DNA of 64,000 nt from Bacteroidaceae bacterium (GTDB lineage Bacteria > Bacteroidota > Bacteroidia > Bacteroidales > Bacteroidaceae). Of the stretch, positions 8,094-16,681 are shown one piece after another (positions within the stretch are counted from its first letter, which is position 1; every line of letters starts with the position of its first letter). Position numbers and translations under genes: made by a program. The stretch spans positions 1-64,000 of the forward strand of contig JAFSPM010000036.1 in the NCBI GenBank assembly GCA_017442855.1. The letters are read 5' to 3'. A model generated the notes under the pieces. The model was not told where the DNA came from. It was given only the letters and a program-made list of their open reading frames with translations, and searched no databases.

Positions 8094-9146
8094 TCATTCA
8101 GTGTCTTTTCCATAGATGTCTATCTCCTCGTTCACGGTGTTCCATGGTTTTATGGTCACGTATTCAGTTTCCAGGTACTTTGCCCCGAAGGTTACGTTTA
8201 CCACGTTCGTCGATCCCTGTTCCCAGAACGTCTGTTCCGTCGTTCCCACGGGCAGTGCCTCATGTTCCTGCCCGTTGACGGTGAAGACGAACTTGACCAG
8301 TGCATGCGAGCCTTCCGTCACCTGCATGGGCATGGTGAAGAACATTACCTCGTAGGGAGAGTACTCCTCCGTCAGCACGATGGGGTTTTCCATGTCCTGC
8401 AGCTTGCCTTCCTCCAGGGCTCTTGTAGTTGCCAGTTCCTCCTCCAGAGTTTCTTTCTCTTCCTCATCCTCCGTTCCCGGTTCCACGTATTTTCTCTCGT
8501 AGAACCCCCATGCGGTGTTCTTTATGCTTCCGTCGTACATGTTCAGCAGTCCTTCCGTCGGCACCTGCATCCCGTTTCCCTCTATGCGTACGCCTGTGAG
8601 CGTGCACGGTATCTCCAGGTCAGGAGCCTTGCGGAAGCGGAAGAACACCTTGGATAGCGGTGACTTCATGTGTACTGTCGACGTCCTTGTGTATTTCGTC
8701 ACCGGTGTAGTTGTCCTTCCGTATAGGAACGTCTGGCTTTCCAGAGCGTTGATGGGCATGCTGTCCGCCCTTGCGGTGGGGCTGTAGGGGTATGCCATGT
8801 AGATGTCCATGCCGCTGTTCTCCGAGAGCAGCAGTGCCGGTTCTATCACCCATTCGCCGTTGACGTATGTCGCCATGCGGTTGTCGTTTACGCCGTCTCG
8901 CACGTCCGCAGCCCTTCCGAACAGGCTCACTTGCATCCCCGACTCCCAGTAGAAGGGGTCCGTGAACTCCCCTACCCTCAGGTTGAGCCTGAAGTCTGCG
9001 GGCAGCAGCTCCTCTATCTCGGCAGCCGTCGCTTCCTGGTATTCGTGTACGGCACCCGTAGGGTCGTCCTTGTCAGACGCGTTGCATGAGGCGAGTGCCA
9101 TCGCCATGCAGATGCAGGATGCCATCGTGATAATTCTTCTTGTCAT
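8094..9146 (-). CDS. Fimbrillin-like lipoprotein (minor pilin)
   Basis: 350 aa from the ATG at 9146 (a start two codons earlier is possible). Lipoprotein signal with LASC. The body is beta-rich with DIYMAYPYSPTARADSM and MKSPLSKVFFRFRKA, matching the YAYYP and HxLS strands of fimbrillin-type pilins. An insert rich in Glu (EEEKETLEEELATTR) at about residues 225-250 is unusual for the family and may be a surface loop. The C-terminus ends VTIKPWNTVNEEIDIYG, the usual final donor-type strand. Same operon as its neighbours, 13 bp after the DUF5119-like gene. Confidence 0.7.
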   Translation of the reverse strand: MTRRIITMASCICMAMALASCNASDKDDPTGAVHEYQEATAAEIEELLPADFRLNLRVGEFTDPFYWESGMQVSLFGRAADVRDGVNDNRMATYVNGEWVIEPALLLSENSGMDIYMAYPYSPTARADSMPINALESQTFLYGRTTTPVTKYTRTSTVHMKSPLSKVFFRFRKAPDLEIPCTLTGVRIEGNGMQVPTEGLLNMYDGSIKNTAWGFYERKYVEPGTEDEEEKETLEEELATTRALEEGKLQDMENPIVLTEEYSPYEVMFFTMPMQVTEGSHALVKFVFTVNGQEHEALPVGTTEQTFWEQGSTNVVNVTFGAKYLETEYVTIKPWNTVNEEIDIYGKDTE

Positions 9147-9159
9147 ACACATATGTTTT

Positions 9160-10047
9160 TTAGTTATATATGTTAATGTCCTCGATACCTTTCTTCCATG
9201 TCTGCCCGTCTATCTCTCCCGTTGCCTTGTCGAGCCTTAGCGTTACAGTCATGTCCTCCGCCAGCGATGATCGCAGGAACTCCGTGAGATCCGTCTGGTA
9301 TCCGCTTTCTATGCTGTCTCCCCTGAGGGTGATGAACAGGTTGTTCGCTCCATACACTCCCGGCATTGCCATCGTTGTCTGGTAGGTAGTCCTCACCGTC
9401 CCGTCCTTTTTCTCTGGCTTCTTCCTAAGTGCGGTGACGGTGTAGCTGCCCGTCTCCTCGTCCATGGGTGTCATTGAATATACGCGCATGGCCGTGGTTA
9501 TCCCCTCCAGCCTGAACGACACGTCTCCGCGGCATTCTATGGTGTCCGTGACCTCAAGGTTCAGCCTGAGTCTCTTGAGTGCCGGCCTCATGATCACGTC
9601 CGTCATTGTCTTGGTCGCCTGCAGCGACCTCGCATTGTCGGTATATCCGATGTATATCTGGTGGTCTGGCAGGTCTGTTATCGTTATGTCGCCCGTTTCC
9701 TCCTGCTGTGTCTTGAGTGTGAGTTCCACGGTGTCATATGATTCCGTCGACGTGAGCCACTCCTCGTCTTTCTCAGGCACTGCCATGTACGCGTACTTGC
9801 CTTCAGGCAGGTCCATGGTGATGTATTCCCTGTCCATCGTGTAGCTCTCGGGCGTCATCTCTTCCTTCTTAGGATACACGGTCAGCGCTATCGCTCCCGT
9901 TCCCTTTGGTCTCAGCCCCGAGTCGGTCACCACGTTCCAGTCCAGGATGACACTTACTCCGTCCGTCCAGCTCCCGCTGTCGTCCAGTGGTGAGCACGAT
10001 AGGATCGTAAGTGCCGACAGTGCTGCTATATAGAATTTTCTTTTCAT
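9160..10047 (-). CDS. DUF5119-like pilus anchor/assembly lipoprotein
   Basis: 295 aa from the ATG at 10047; the longer frame to 10086 has no signal sequence at its front. Lipobox LSC follows MKRKFYIAALSALTI. The start of the mature protein, VSVILDWNVV, and the repeated LPEGKYAYMAV and KRLRLNLEVTD strands are like DUF5119/Mfa2 (FimB)-type proteins that anchor type V pili in the outer membrane. It lies between the second fimbrillin and the minor pilins. Retention as the base anchor is inferred from the family. Confidence 0.65.
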   Translation of the reverse strand: MKRKFYIAALSALTILSCSPLDDSGSWTDGVSVILDWNVVTDSGLRPKGTGAIALTVYPKKEEMTPESYTMDREYITMDLPEGKYAYMAVPEKDEEWLTSTESYDTVELTLKTQQEETGDITITDLPDHQIYIGYTDNARSLQATKTMTDVIMRPALKRLRLNLEVTDTIECRGDVSFRLEGITTAMRVYSMTPMDEETGSYTVTALRKKPEKKDGTVRTTYQTTMAMPGVYGANNLFITLRGDSIESGYQTDLTEFLRSSLAEDMTVTLRLDKATGEIDGQTWKKGIEDINIYN

Positions 10048-10197
10048 GATTCTTGTCTTTATGTTATGTCTTGGCAATCGTGCCATTATACTGTATGTGC
10101 CATGTCATTCCATGGGCTGTGCTTCTTGCGGTATTCCGACGGGCCCGGGGAGAGGCAGGTTCGTTGTGTCCTTCCTCTCCCTTGCCTGTCAGGCATG

Positions 10198-11178
10198 TCA
10201 AGCAACCGGGGCGAGTATTCCGGTGAGGTCCACATTGTTGGTTGTCCAGTCCGTCACAGTTACCGATGACACTTCCAGGTCTGTGCCGTTCACCGTCAGG
10301 GTGAACACGTATATGTTGCCTGCGGTCACTGTTATTGGTGTCACGCCTGTCAGGAAGTTGGCGGTGGCTGTGTAGCTGTTGCCATCGAGTGTCACGCTGA
10401 AAGTGATGGCCGTCGACGCGTCTGTCTCAGGCACTGCAGTCAGGTCGATGGTGGTGGCTGCAGGTGATACGCCTGATGCCAGTGTCTCTGTTCCCGACCA
10501 TGACAGTGCGCCTCCCTTACCAGTCTTGCTGCTCAGTGCGCCTGTAGAGGCGTTCATTGTCGCAGCCGTTGCCAGGCGGTTGGATGTCACTGACAGTGCG
10601 GTCATCGTTCCTGTGCCAGGATAGGTGCCTCTCACCACGTTTACGCGTACTGCAGAGAGTGCATGGTTCATTGTCAGCGTTGCTGCCGGGCTTGCGTTGG
10701 TCACCGTTCCTGACCATCCGCCCCACATGTAGTCTGTCTTTGATGCCGCCTCCACGGGTATCGCGGTGTAGTCGTCGTAGGCCGCTGCCGAGTTGTAGGG
10801 GTAGTAGGCTGTCACCTTGCCTACTGTTGAGGACAGCAGGACGTCGGCTGCCGTGCTCCATGTGTAGACAGGCCCTGATGTCACCGCCAGCGTGTAGGGG
10901 ATGTTGTCATAGTCCTGTCCGTCGTAAGATCCCGCATCCGAGTTCTTTACCAGTGTTACGCCGATGATGTCTCCGTCGGCGAATGTCGTCCCTGTCTTGA
11001 GAGCACGTGTCTCTGCCTCTGCGATCATTGACACGTCGGCGCTGACGACGAGCTTTTCCTTGCCATTCTTGGCAATCTCCTGTCCGCTGATGTCTGCACC
11101 GTCGATGTCGTTTTGGCATGCTGCAGCCATGAATCCCGTCATGGCAAAGAACAATGTCTTAAAAAGCAATTTCTTCAT
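10198..11178 (-). CDS. Fimbrillin family protein (Mfa-like)
   Basis: 326 aa. Lipoprotein signal with AAAC (Cys21). The sequence follows the fimbrillin plan: LVVSADVSMIAEAETRAL (probable Arg cleavage site releasing the polymerising pilin), FADGDIIGVTLVKN, VGKVTAYYPYNS, TDYMWGG, LTMNHALSAVRVNV, and a final strand LEVSSVTVTDW. Very rich in Ala, Thr, Ser and Val. It is similar in plan to the fimbrillin at 14122-15354, suggesting duplicated shaft subunits. There is 85 bp to the upstream OmpA-like gene and 150 bp to the anchor gene. Confidence 0.85.
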   Translation of the reverse strand: MKKLLFKTLFFAMTGFMAAACQNDIDGADISGQEIAKNGKEKLVVSADVSMIAEAETRALKTGTTFADGDIIGVTLVKNSDAGSYDGQDYDNIPYTLAVTSGPVYTWSTAADVLLSSTVGKVTAYYPYNSAAAYDDYTAIPVEAASKTDYMWGGWSGTVTNASPAATLTMNHALSAVRVNVVRGTYPGTGTMTALSVTSNRLATAATMNASTGALSSKTGKGGALSWSGTETLASGVSPAATTIDLTAVPETDASTAITFSVTLDGNSYTATANFLTGVTPITVTAGNIYVFTLTVNGTDLEVSSVTVTDWTTNNVDLTGILAPVA

Positions 11179-11263
11179 GTCTTTAAATTTTAAAGTTCAA
11201 CAAATGGGTTAACTAACTAATAACAATATAATGGCTTGATATTGCATCCGTTAATGGCGAGTC

Positions 11264-13021
11264 CTAAAACTCCATTTCCGAGAGCCTGTATGCCGTTATG
11301 AGCTTGCTTATCTCCGGGTCCAGCTCTCCCTTGTTCATCTTTGAGTAGTCCATCTGGCACGAGGAGATGAATGCGGCCACTGCCTCTTCTGTCCTGCCCA
11401 TCCTTGAGAGCAGTATTGCCTTCAGGTACTCGATGTCGGAGTTGCTCTCCTGTGCTGCCAGTATGTCGAGTGCCGCCTTGTCGTATCCCAGCGACATGTA
11501 GCATATTGCGGCATTGACATCCTTGTACTCCAGCATCTTCGGCATAGCCTCCGAGTAGCGGTGTGCGTCCATGAGCTCCAGCGCCTTCTCGTACTCGGTG
11601 TCGGGCGTGGTGGTATAGGTCACGTCCTCCACCATTCCCCTTCGTGAGAGGTGGTACACGAAGTCCACGGCCCTGAGTGCAGGGTATATGCTGTCCTTCA
11701 TGTATGTATATGATTCGGGATGCTCGTTCCTTATCCTTGCCTCACGCGCATCCTCGTCGCTTTCTTCCCTAATGATGGCCAGTATCTCCGCCTTGTCGTC
11801 CAGCCGGCTCTTTGCCAGGTGGTCCGTCAGGCTCTTCCAGTCCTCCCCCTTCTGCCGTACCTGTACCAGAGCCTCTGCCTCTGCGTTGCTCTCCAGCACG
11901 TCCCTGAGGTACTCCTTCAGTGCCTGTCCCCTGGCCTTTGACAGCTCCCTGTTGGTCAGGTATGCCCCTTCGGGTGATGAACCTGCGCTGATGATCACCG
12001 AGTCGATGACGAACTCGTTGCCGTGGTTTATCTCATTCATCTTGGCACGTACACCTGCCAGTTCCGTGGCGTTGTTGCCCAGTGTGTCTATTACCTGGTG
12101 GCTTCCCACGGGGAAGGTGATGAAGGCCTTGGTGTCTTCCGTCACCTTTCTGTAGAGTGTCTGCCTTATGTATCTGGTGCTCCTGTCGAGGTACTGTGTC
12201 ATTGACGAGAGGATGTATGTGAGCGTGTCACCTTCCGATAGGTGCTGTCTGGCATGTCCTATGTCCTCTATCGTCGCGCTGACCGTCAGTCTTAGCCTCC
12301 TTGCGAAGTCCCTTGTCATGAACTCCTGTCTGTAGTGGTATTCGAGCATCTCCCTGTTGTCGCTGATGGAGTCGAGCACCCAGTCCTTCCCTTCCATCCT
12401 CCTTGCTTCCAGGTATTCCTCGTATGCCTTCCTGAGGTCGGATTTTTCCGGTTCCCCTCCGAAGTACTCTTCCCTTTCCTTCTGTCTCTCGTCCAAGCGT
12501 GCTGCCCTAAGAAGGGCCTGTTGGCGGAACATACCTTCCCTGCCAGCTACCTGGTGGTACTGCCGTCCTGTCACCACTATGGGTCTCAGGTCGGTTTTCT
12601 CGCCGTCGTTGTCAAGCGTCGGCGTCACCGTTATCCTCCAGTCGCTCTCCAGGAACTCCTTGGGTATGGTGATGACGAACGGCAGCGTTATCACTCCGTT
12701 CCGTTCGGGCAGTACCCTTGACTTGGACACCACGGTGACCTCTCCGAGGCTCACTGCCAGCTCGTAGCTTCCCGTCACGGTGTCCAGCACTGAGGAGAGA
12801 ACAGTCTTCTCCTGTCCGTCCTTGTCGGTGAACTTTATCATCTCCGGCATTATCCCTGCGGTGTCCGTCTCCATGTTCTTCTCGCTGCTCGTGGGCTGGC
12901 GCAGGTTCACTGTCTGTCCCGAGGTGTGGTATGCCCTTGCTATCCTCTGTCCCGTCGAGCATGATATCACTGTCATGGCCATCGCTGCGACGGCCATGGC
13001 TTGTCTGGCTTTCCTCATCAT
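11264..13021 (-). CDS. OmpA-like/TPR periplasmic protein of the pilus locus
   Basis: 585 aa. Signal peptide ending ISCS, so probably a lipoprotein. N-terminal beta region (to ~170), then a charged region; residues ~300-470 contain DSVIISAGSSPEGAYLTNRELSKARGQ... of the OmpA-C peptidoglycan-binding type (the SPEG/NxxLSxxRA pattern). The C-terminal ~100 residues (YEKALELMDAHRYSEAMPKM, AICYMSLGYDKAALDIL) look like TPR helices. Related OmpA proteins with DUF3868 partners occur in Bacteroidales pilus loci, including 39828-40913 here. The start overlaps the stop of the winged-helix gene by 4 bp, indicating coupling. Likely role: linking the pilus base to peptidoglycan or supporting assembly. Confidence 0.7.
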   Translation of the reverse strand: MMRKARQAMAVAAMAMTVISCSTGQRIARAYHTSGQTVNLRQPTSSEKNMETDTAGIMPEMIKFTDKDGQEKTVLSSVLDTVTGSYELAVSLGEVTVVSKSRVLPERNGVITLPFVITIPKEFLESDWRITVTPTLDNDGEKTDLRPIVVTGRQYHQVAGREGMFRQQALLRAARLDERQKEREEYFGGEPEKSDLRKAYEEYLEARRMEGKDWVLDSISDNREMLEYHYRQEFMTRDFARRLRLTVSATIEDIGHARQHLSEGDTLTYILSSMTQYLDRSTRYIRQTLYRKVTEDTKAFITFPVGSHQVIDTLGNNATELAGVRAKMNEINHGNEFVIDSVIISAGSSPEGAYLTNRELSKARGQALKEYLRDVLESNAEAEALVQVRQKGEDWKSLTDHLAKSRLDDKAEILAIIREESDEDAREARIRNEHPESYTYMKDSIYPALRAVDFVYHLSRRGMVEDVTYTTTPDTEYEKALELMDAHRYSEAMPKMLEYKDVNAAICYMSLGYDKAALDILAAQESNSDIEYLKAILLSRMGRTEEAVAAFISSCQMDYSKMNKGELDPEISKLITAYRLSEMEF

Positions 13022-13251
13022 TCCTTCGTTACGCTGACCGTGAGGTCAAAGCTGTTATTAAAGTAATAGGTGTTCTTTATACGGTCGAATCGTAGGTCGG
13101 CCTCCATATCCCTTAGCATGTCGAATTGCCTGTTCAGCGTTGCCAGGTTTGTCCTCAGCTCCTGTGATAGGGTGGCCTGCGTCCCGGTGCCGCCTTTCTT
13201 TATGCGTTTCACCAGTTCTTGGAGTTTCAACATTTTATCAACGTAGTTCAT
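13018..13251 (-). CDS. Small winged-helix DNA-binding protein
   Basis: 77 aa. The pattern YVDKMLKLQELVKRIKKGGTGT, then LSQELRTNLATLNRQFDMLRD and FDRIKNTYYFNN, matches the small Bacteroidales winged-helix proteins (HTH_11/DeoR-like: one recognition helix, then a beta wing with YYF). It overlaps the OmpA-like gene by 4 bp and follows the DUF3575 gene by 50 bp, so it is inside the pilus operon. A regulator embedded among structural genes could autoregulate pilus or DGR expression; that is inference. Confidence 0.65.
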   Translation of the reverse strand: MNYVDKMLKLQELVKRIKKGGTGTQATLSQELRTNLATLNRQFDMLRDMEADLRFDRIKNTYYFNNSFDLTVSVTKE

Positions 13252-13301
13252 GGTGTATTCTTTTTAGAATAAATGAATATTCGCCTCCCTCCATGATGAT
13301 G

Positions 13302-13874
13302 TCATTTCAGGAACCATACAAGGCTTACGTCTGCCCTGAGGGGCAGGAACCGCAGTCCCTTTTCCTTCGAGTATTTCCTGGAGTGGCTTTCCCATGAGCA
13401 TTTGTCATAGTTGGCATATACCGGTCCAACCATCCCTTCCACCTCCAGGTTGAGTCTTTTCGAGAGGATCCATGCGTATCCCCCTCCTGTCCCCAGCCCG
13501 TAGTATCGTCCGTCATAGCGGTATTTATGGTTGAACCATCCGCCTACATGGAAGCGCGAGAGCACTACGGCTCCGGAAGCGAACCACCCGACGTTGGCCT
13601 TCTTCACCCAGTATCGTGCGCCTGGCTGTATGGTAACCTGCTGGAAACGTGAATTTTCCTTGAATATCCAAGGGTTGTAATAGAACGGGAAGTGCAGCGT
13701 GACATGTTCTCCTGCCTTGTAGCTGACTTCTATGTTGGGTGTGAGTGTTGCCCACATGGTCATGCTTGTCCTCAGTCCTATCTTCTGCGCTCCTGCAGGT
13801 AGGGACATGGCCATCATTATAACGAATGCGACCGCCAGCATGGCTGTGTGATATTTTTTGTTCTTGATGTCCAT
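13302..13874 (-). CDS. DUF3575 outer-membrane barrel-like protein
   Basis: 190 aa from the ATG at 13874 (an alternative ATG at 13880; longer frames have no signal). Cleavable signal peptide ending PAGAQ. Alternating beta-strand segments start with SMTMWATLTPNIEVSYK and include FPFYYNPWIF, RYWVKKANVGWFASG, GGGYAWILSKRLNLEVEG and a final aromatic LVWFLK, as in small outer-membrane barrels. DUF3575 genes accompany OmpA/DUF3868 genes at Bacteroidales pilus loci, and a paralogue occurs at 40910-41497. Presumed part of the pilus secretion or anchoring machinery. Confidence 0.75.
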   Translation of the reverse strand: MDIKNKKYHTAMLAVAFVIMMAMSLPAGAQKIGLRTSMTMWATLTPNIEVSYKAGEHVTLHFPFYYNPWIFKENSRFQQVTIQPGARYWVKKANVGWFASGAVVLSRFHVGGWFNHKYRYDGRYYGLGTGGGYAWILSKRLNLEVEGMVGPVYANYDKCSWESHSRKYSKEKGLRFLPLRADVSLVWFLK

Positions 13875-14068
13875 ATACATATTTTTGTAATGGTTATTGA
13901 TTCGTTGTGTGCCTTCTGATTCTCCATCCCAAGTGCATCTTCCTGCTTTCCGGGTTTTAAGTGCCATTTGTCCCTGACGCCAGCGAAGCCGTTACATGGT
14001 GGAGAATGTCGTATAGTCTGTCAGGCGCTTGGATTGTCTTATATATAAATAAGGTGTAAGAGATAAAC

Positions 14069-14106
14069 GGCTGGGAAAGGGAGCCTTATTCTTTCCCTTC
14101 CCAGCC
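14069..14106 (-). terminator. Hairpin terminator/attenuator after the major fimbrillin
   Basis: GGCTGGGAAAGGG (14069-14081) faces CTTCCCAGCC (14097-14106) as an interrupted stem, just 15 bp past the fimbrillin stop on the minus strand, followed by GTTTATCT. Likely partial terminator that makes the first pilin more abundant than the downstream accessory genes. Confidence 0.6.
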
Positions 14107-14121
14107 GCAAGGAACGATCGA

Positions 14122-15354
14122 TTAAGGAACGATTGGATCTGGGGTCTTTATGTCACCAGAACCACCAGCTTGCTGAATCCAGTCGGTGATGGTTACGCTT
14201 GTAACTTCCAGTGCAGTACCCTTCAGTGTGAAGGTATACAGATAGTTGTTGCCAGGAACCCAGCCATTCTTCCACTCATTCACACCATCTGGGGTGATAG
14301 CTGGCAAGTCGATGGTATATACACTGCCGTCAATAGTGATGACAGCCTGCACCTCGTTAGCCAACAGACCATTGGTAGTATCTACAAATGGATACACCAG
14401 CACGCGTGCCTGCTTGTCCTGAGTATAGGCAGTCGATCCATCTGCCATGTTGCCGGTACCAACTACAGTCCCGTTCTCCACCATATTAGAGCCATTAGTA
14501 TCACGACCTGATGTTGGGGCAACAGTGATGGTATTGGCATCGTTGGCAGCTGCCCTGGTCAATGCCAGTGAGCCGTCGTTGATGTCCATTGTTGAATCAC
14601 CGGTCTTGATGACATGCTGGGTGTTTGAAGCCTTGTTTTTCAGCACGATTGAGCTCACCTGACCCAGACCTGGGTACAGTGCGTTTGCACCGTCAGCACC
14701 GGTAGCCTGCTGGAAGGTGAATGAGATCATTGCCAGTGCGTGGTTCATTGTCAGCTTTGCCTGGTGGTTGATGTCGCCAGAAGCATTAGAGAACGCATTC
14801 ACTGAGTTGCCGCCGTTCACTACTGATGCCCACATGAAGTCGGTCTGGCCGTTAGCATCAGCTGTGCCGTCACTTTGGCCGGTACCCTGGTCGGCTGCAA
14901 CAGAAACAGGGATTGCGGTAGCGTCTGTATAGCCTGTTGTCCAAGGATAATAGGCATATACCTTACCTACGGTAGTTGACAGGATGATTGGGTCAGCAGC
15001 GTCCCAAGAATAGGTGTAGGGTGGCTCAGTTCCATGCTGTGTGCGCTGGTACTTGACGTTCAGGGTTGGAGTTGTCACCGAGCCCTTCAGGTAGTTGTCT
15101 GCGCTCTGTGCAGCGCCAGAAGAGATTGAGCTGTCGAAGATGAACACGCCCACGCTTTCTGTACCGCTGAATGCGGTGCCGCTGATGCCACTACGGGTGG
15201 TTGCCTTCTCCAGGCCTATCTGTGCCACACCCAATTCTACAGGACCTACGTCCTGCTTAGCGATTTCGTTAACACTTGGCATTTCATCCTGTGAACAAGA
15301 TGCCATTGACATAGCTGCCACGGCAGCCATCACGAAGTAAAAGTTTTTCTTCAT
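14122..15354 (-). CDS. Major fimbrillin (Mfa-like shaft subunit candidate)
   Basis: 410 aa. Lipoprotein signal MKKNFYFVMAAVAAMSMASC (Cys20). Then VELGVAQIGLEKATTRSG, with Arg in the usual maturation position, ESVGVFIFDSS, VGKVYAYYPWTTG, TDFMWASV, LTMNHALAMISFTFQ, and a C-terminal LEVTSVTITDWIQQ strand. First gene of the pilus set and followed by a hairpin, as expected for the most abundant subunit. Its codon use is more AT-rich and more regular than the following GC-rich genes, suggesting either high expression or a different origin. No promoter of the TTTG/TAnnTTTG type is seen in the 45 bp to traF, so it may be read from the conjugation genes. Confidence 0.87.
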   Translation of the reverse strand: MKKNFYFVMAAVAAMSMASCSQDEMPSVNEIAKQDVGPVELGVAQIGLEKATTRSGISGTAFSGTESVGVFIFDSSISSGAAQSADNYLKGSVTTPTLNVKYQRTQHGTEPPYTYSWDAADPIILSTTVGKVYAYYPWTTGYTDATAIPVSVAADQGTGQSDGTADANGQTDFMWASVVNGGNSVNAFSNASGDINHQAKLTMNHALAMISFTFQQATGADGANALYPGLGQVSSIVLKNKASNTQHVIKTGDSTMDINDGSLALTRAAANDANTITVAPTSGRDTNGSNMVENGTVVGTGNMADGSTAYTQDKQARVLVYPFVDTTNGLLANEVQAVITIDGSVYTIDLPAITPDGVNEWKNGWVPGNNYLYTFTLKGTALEVTSVTITDWIQQAGGSGDIKTPDPIVP

Positions 15355-15399
15355 CTTTTAATAATTAAAATGTTAATAATAAAGTTATTTATCCAATCC

Positions 15400-15687
15400 T
15401 TACATTTTTGTTGTAAGGTTTTTCACTATCAGCACGCCTGTGTGCTTTTTCTTGTCATAGAGTCCATGATCCATTTTGTACTTAATTTTGTATCCTCCAT
15501 ATCCCAGAGGTATCAATGCAGCACCTATACCAGCCAACAGTCCTAAGTTCAGGAAGAAGAATATGAGTACCGTTACCAGCACGGCCACTGCCGTTCCCAA
15601 AGCCCATGTGATGTTCGGTCCCTTGAGACCGAACATCACGTTAGGCTTCTGCAGTCCCTTGTAGATCCTATAGGTCTCGTCGTTCAT
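15400..15687 (-). CDS. Conjugative transfer protein TraF-like (DUF4133)
   Basis: 95 aa from the ATG at 15687, which overlaps the stop of the preceding gene by 1 bp. Reads YRIYKGLQKPNVMFGLKGPN, then two closely spaced hydrophobic helices (ITWALGTAVAVLVTVLIFFF and LGLLAGIGAALIPLGYGGYK), and ends with a basic tail. This is the TraF/DUF4133 family of Bacteroidales conjugative transposons, a VirB3-like inner-membrane component. Longer starts at 15753 run into traE and are rejected. Confidence 0.85.
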   Translation of the reverse strand: MNDETYRIYKGLQKPNVMFGLKGPNITWALGTAVAVLVTVLIFFFLNLGLLAGIGAALIPLGYGGYKIKYKMDHGLYDKKKHTGVLIVKNLTTKM

Positions 15688-16049
15688 TACAAACCTAGCA
15701 TTGCAGGTATTGCCTGTGCAGCAACCATGATGAATACGAAGGAGCCTCCCCACTGGATCATGCTCTTCATCAGATCCTGGTCACCCGCCTGGTATTTGAA
15801 GTAGATACGTCCAGCTCCTACCAGTCCGACCAGTACGCCGACAGCCATTATGATACTCTTGATGCCATCCTTATACGATGACAGCTGAGTAGCAGCTGTA
15901 GAGAATGCTCCGGTTGCCGATGCGAACATGTCAGTTGACACAGCCAGCATCAGACAAGCAATCATTGCGACCTTGCCTGCAGTTTTCATTTTCGGGGACT
16001 TGATCGTCTTTCGTGCCCCGTCCCACAGTCTTTTGAAAAATTTCTTCAT
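15687..16049 (-). CDS. Conjugative transfer protein TraE-like (DUF4134)
   Basis: 120 aa. A basic N-terminus (KKFFKRLWDGARKTIKSPKM) leads into hydrophobic helices around residues 25-45, 65-85 and 98-118, with MFASATGAFSTAATQLSSYKDGIKSI and GRIYFKYQAGD between them. This matches TraE/DUF4134 of Bacteroidales conjugative transposons, VirB2/TrbC-like pilin candidates. Translationally coupled to traF. The rest of the transfer operon (TraG ATPase onward) does not follow; pilus genes do. Confidence 0.85.
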   Translation of the reverse strand: MKKFFKRLWDGARKTIKSPKMKTAGKVAMIACLMLAVSTDMFASATGAFSTAATQLSSYKDGIKSIIMAVGVLVGLVGAGRIYFKYQAGDQDLMKSMIQWGGSFVFIMVAAQAIPAMLGL

Positions 16050-16104
16050 ACGAACAAAAAAATTAAAAATTAATTAATACTAGTATTTTATAGTAGCCCG
16101 TTAG

Positions 16105-16569
16105 CTACTCATCATCATCATTGTCACCTTCCTCGAATTCCACCTCATTGTGGAATACGTCAGAGAACAGGTTAGGAGCCTTGTACGAGTCTTCGAGGAT
16201 TTTCTTGAACTCCAGGGGGTCATACTCTTCGCTCATGTTCATCGGCGTGTAGTCATCCTCGTCACCTTCTGACAGGTCGTTGAACAGTTCTTCTTCCCTT
16301 TCATCTTCCATCCCATTTTCATCCATTCCTACTGTCATGGATTCCCATGTATCTCCGAGCTCCAGTGATTCTATATTCTGTTTCTCTTCCTTGTTGACCA
16401 CCTCCGATGCATCCATCGGCACGTAGTTGACAAGGGTAGGGGTTATGTCTATCACCACTTCCTCATTGTCTTTATCCTGCCGTGACATCAGGAACATGTC
16501 AAAGGCAACCATGAGTCCGTAACCCACCATGAATGCAACCAGCACGTATATTAAAAAAGTCCAAAACAT
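16105..16569 (-). CDS. Acidic single-pass membrane protein
   Basis: 154 aa. One N-terminal transmembrane helix (FWTFLIYVLVAFMVGYGLMV), then a long, strongly acidic cytoplasmic or periplasmic tail (many Glu/Asp, ending EEGDNDDDE). No family recognised. It lies 55 bp before traE in the same direction, in the place where other conjugation genes (TraC/TraD) stand in Bacteroidales elements, so a transfer role is possible but not shown. Confidence 0.6.
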   Translation of the reverse strand: MFWTFLIYVLVAFMVGYGLMVAFDMFLMSRQDKDNEEVVIDITPTLVNYVPMDASEVVNKEEKQNIESLELGDTWESMTVGMDENGMEDEREEELFNDLSEGDEDDYTPMNMSEEYDPLEFKKILEDSYKAPNLFSDVFHNEVEFEEGDNDDDE

Positions 16570-16681
16570 TTTATATCAGCGATTTAAGCACCAATTAAAA
16601 TTATTTTATTATTTCCTCCTTTTGTGAAAAAATAATATGAATTACTATATTTACAGGTTTTATTAATAATTAACAGGCTTT

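Noticed and set aside
16570-16681. Crossover site or invertible promoter beside the serine recombinase
   Set aside because: Only imperfect AT-rich inverted and direct repeats are seen; no convincing pair of sites.
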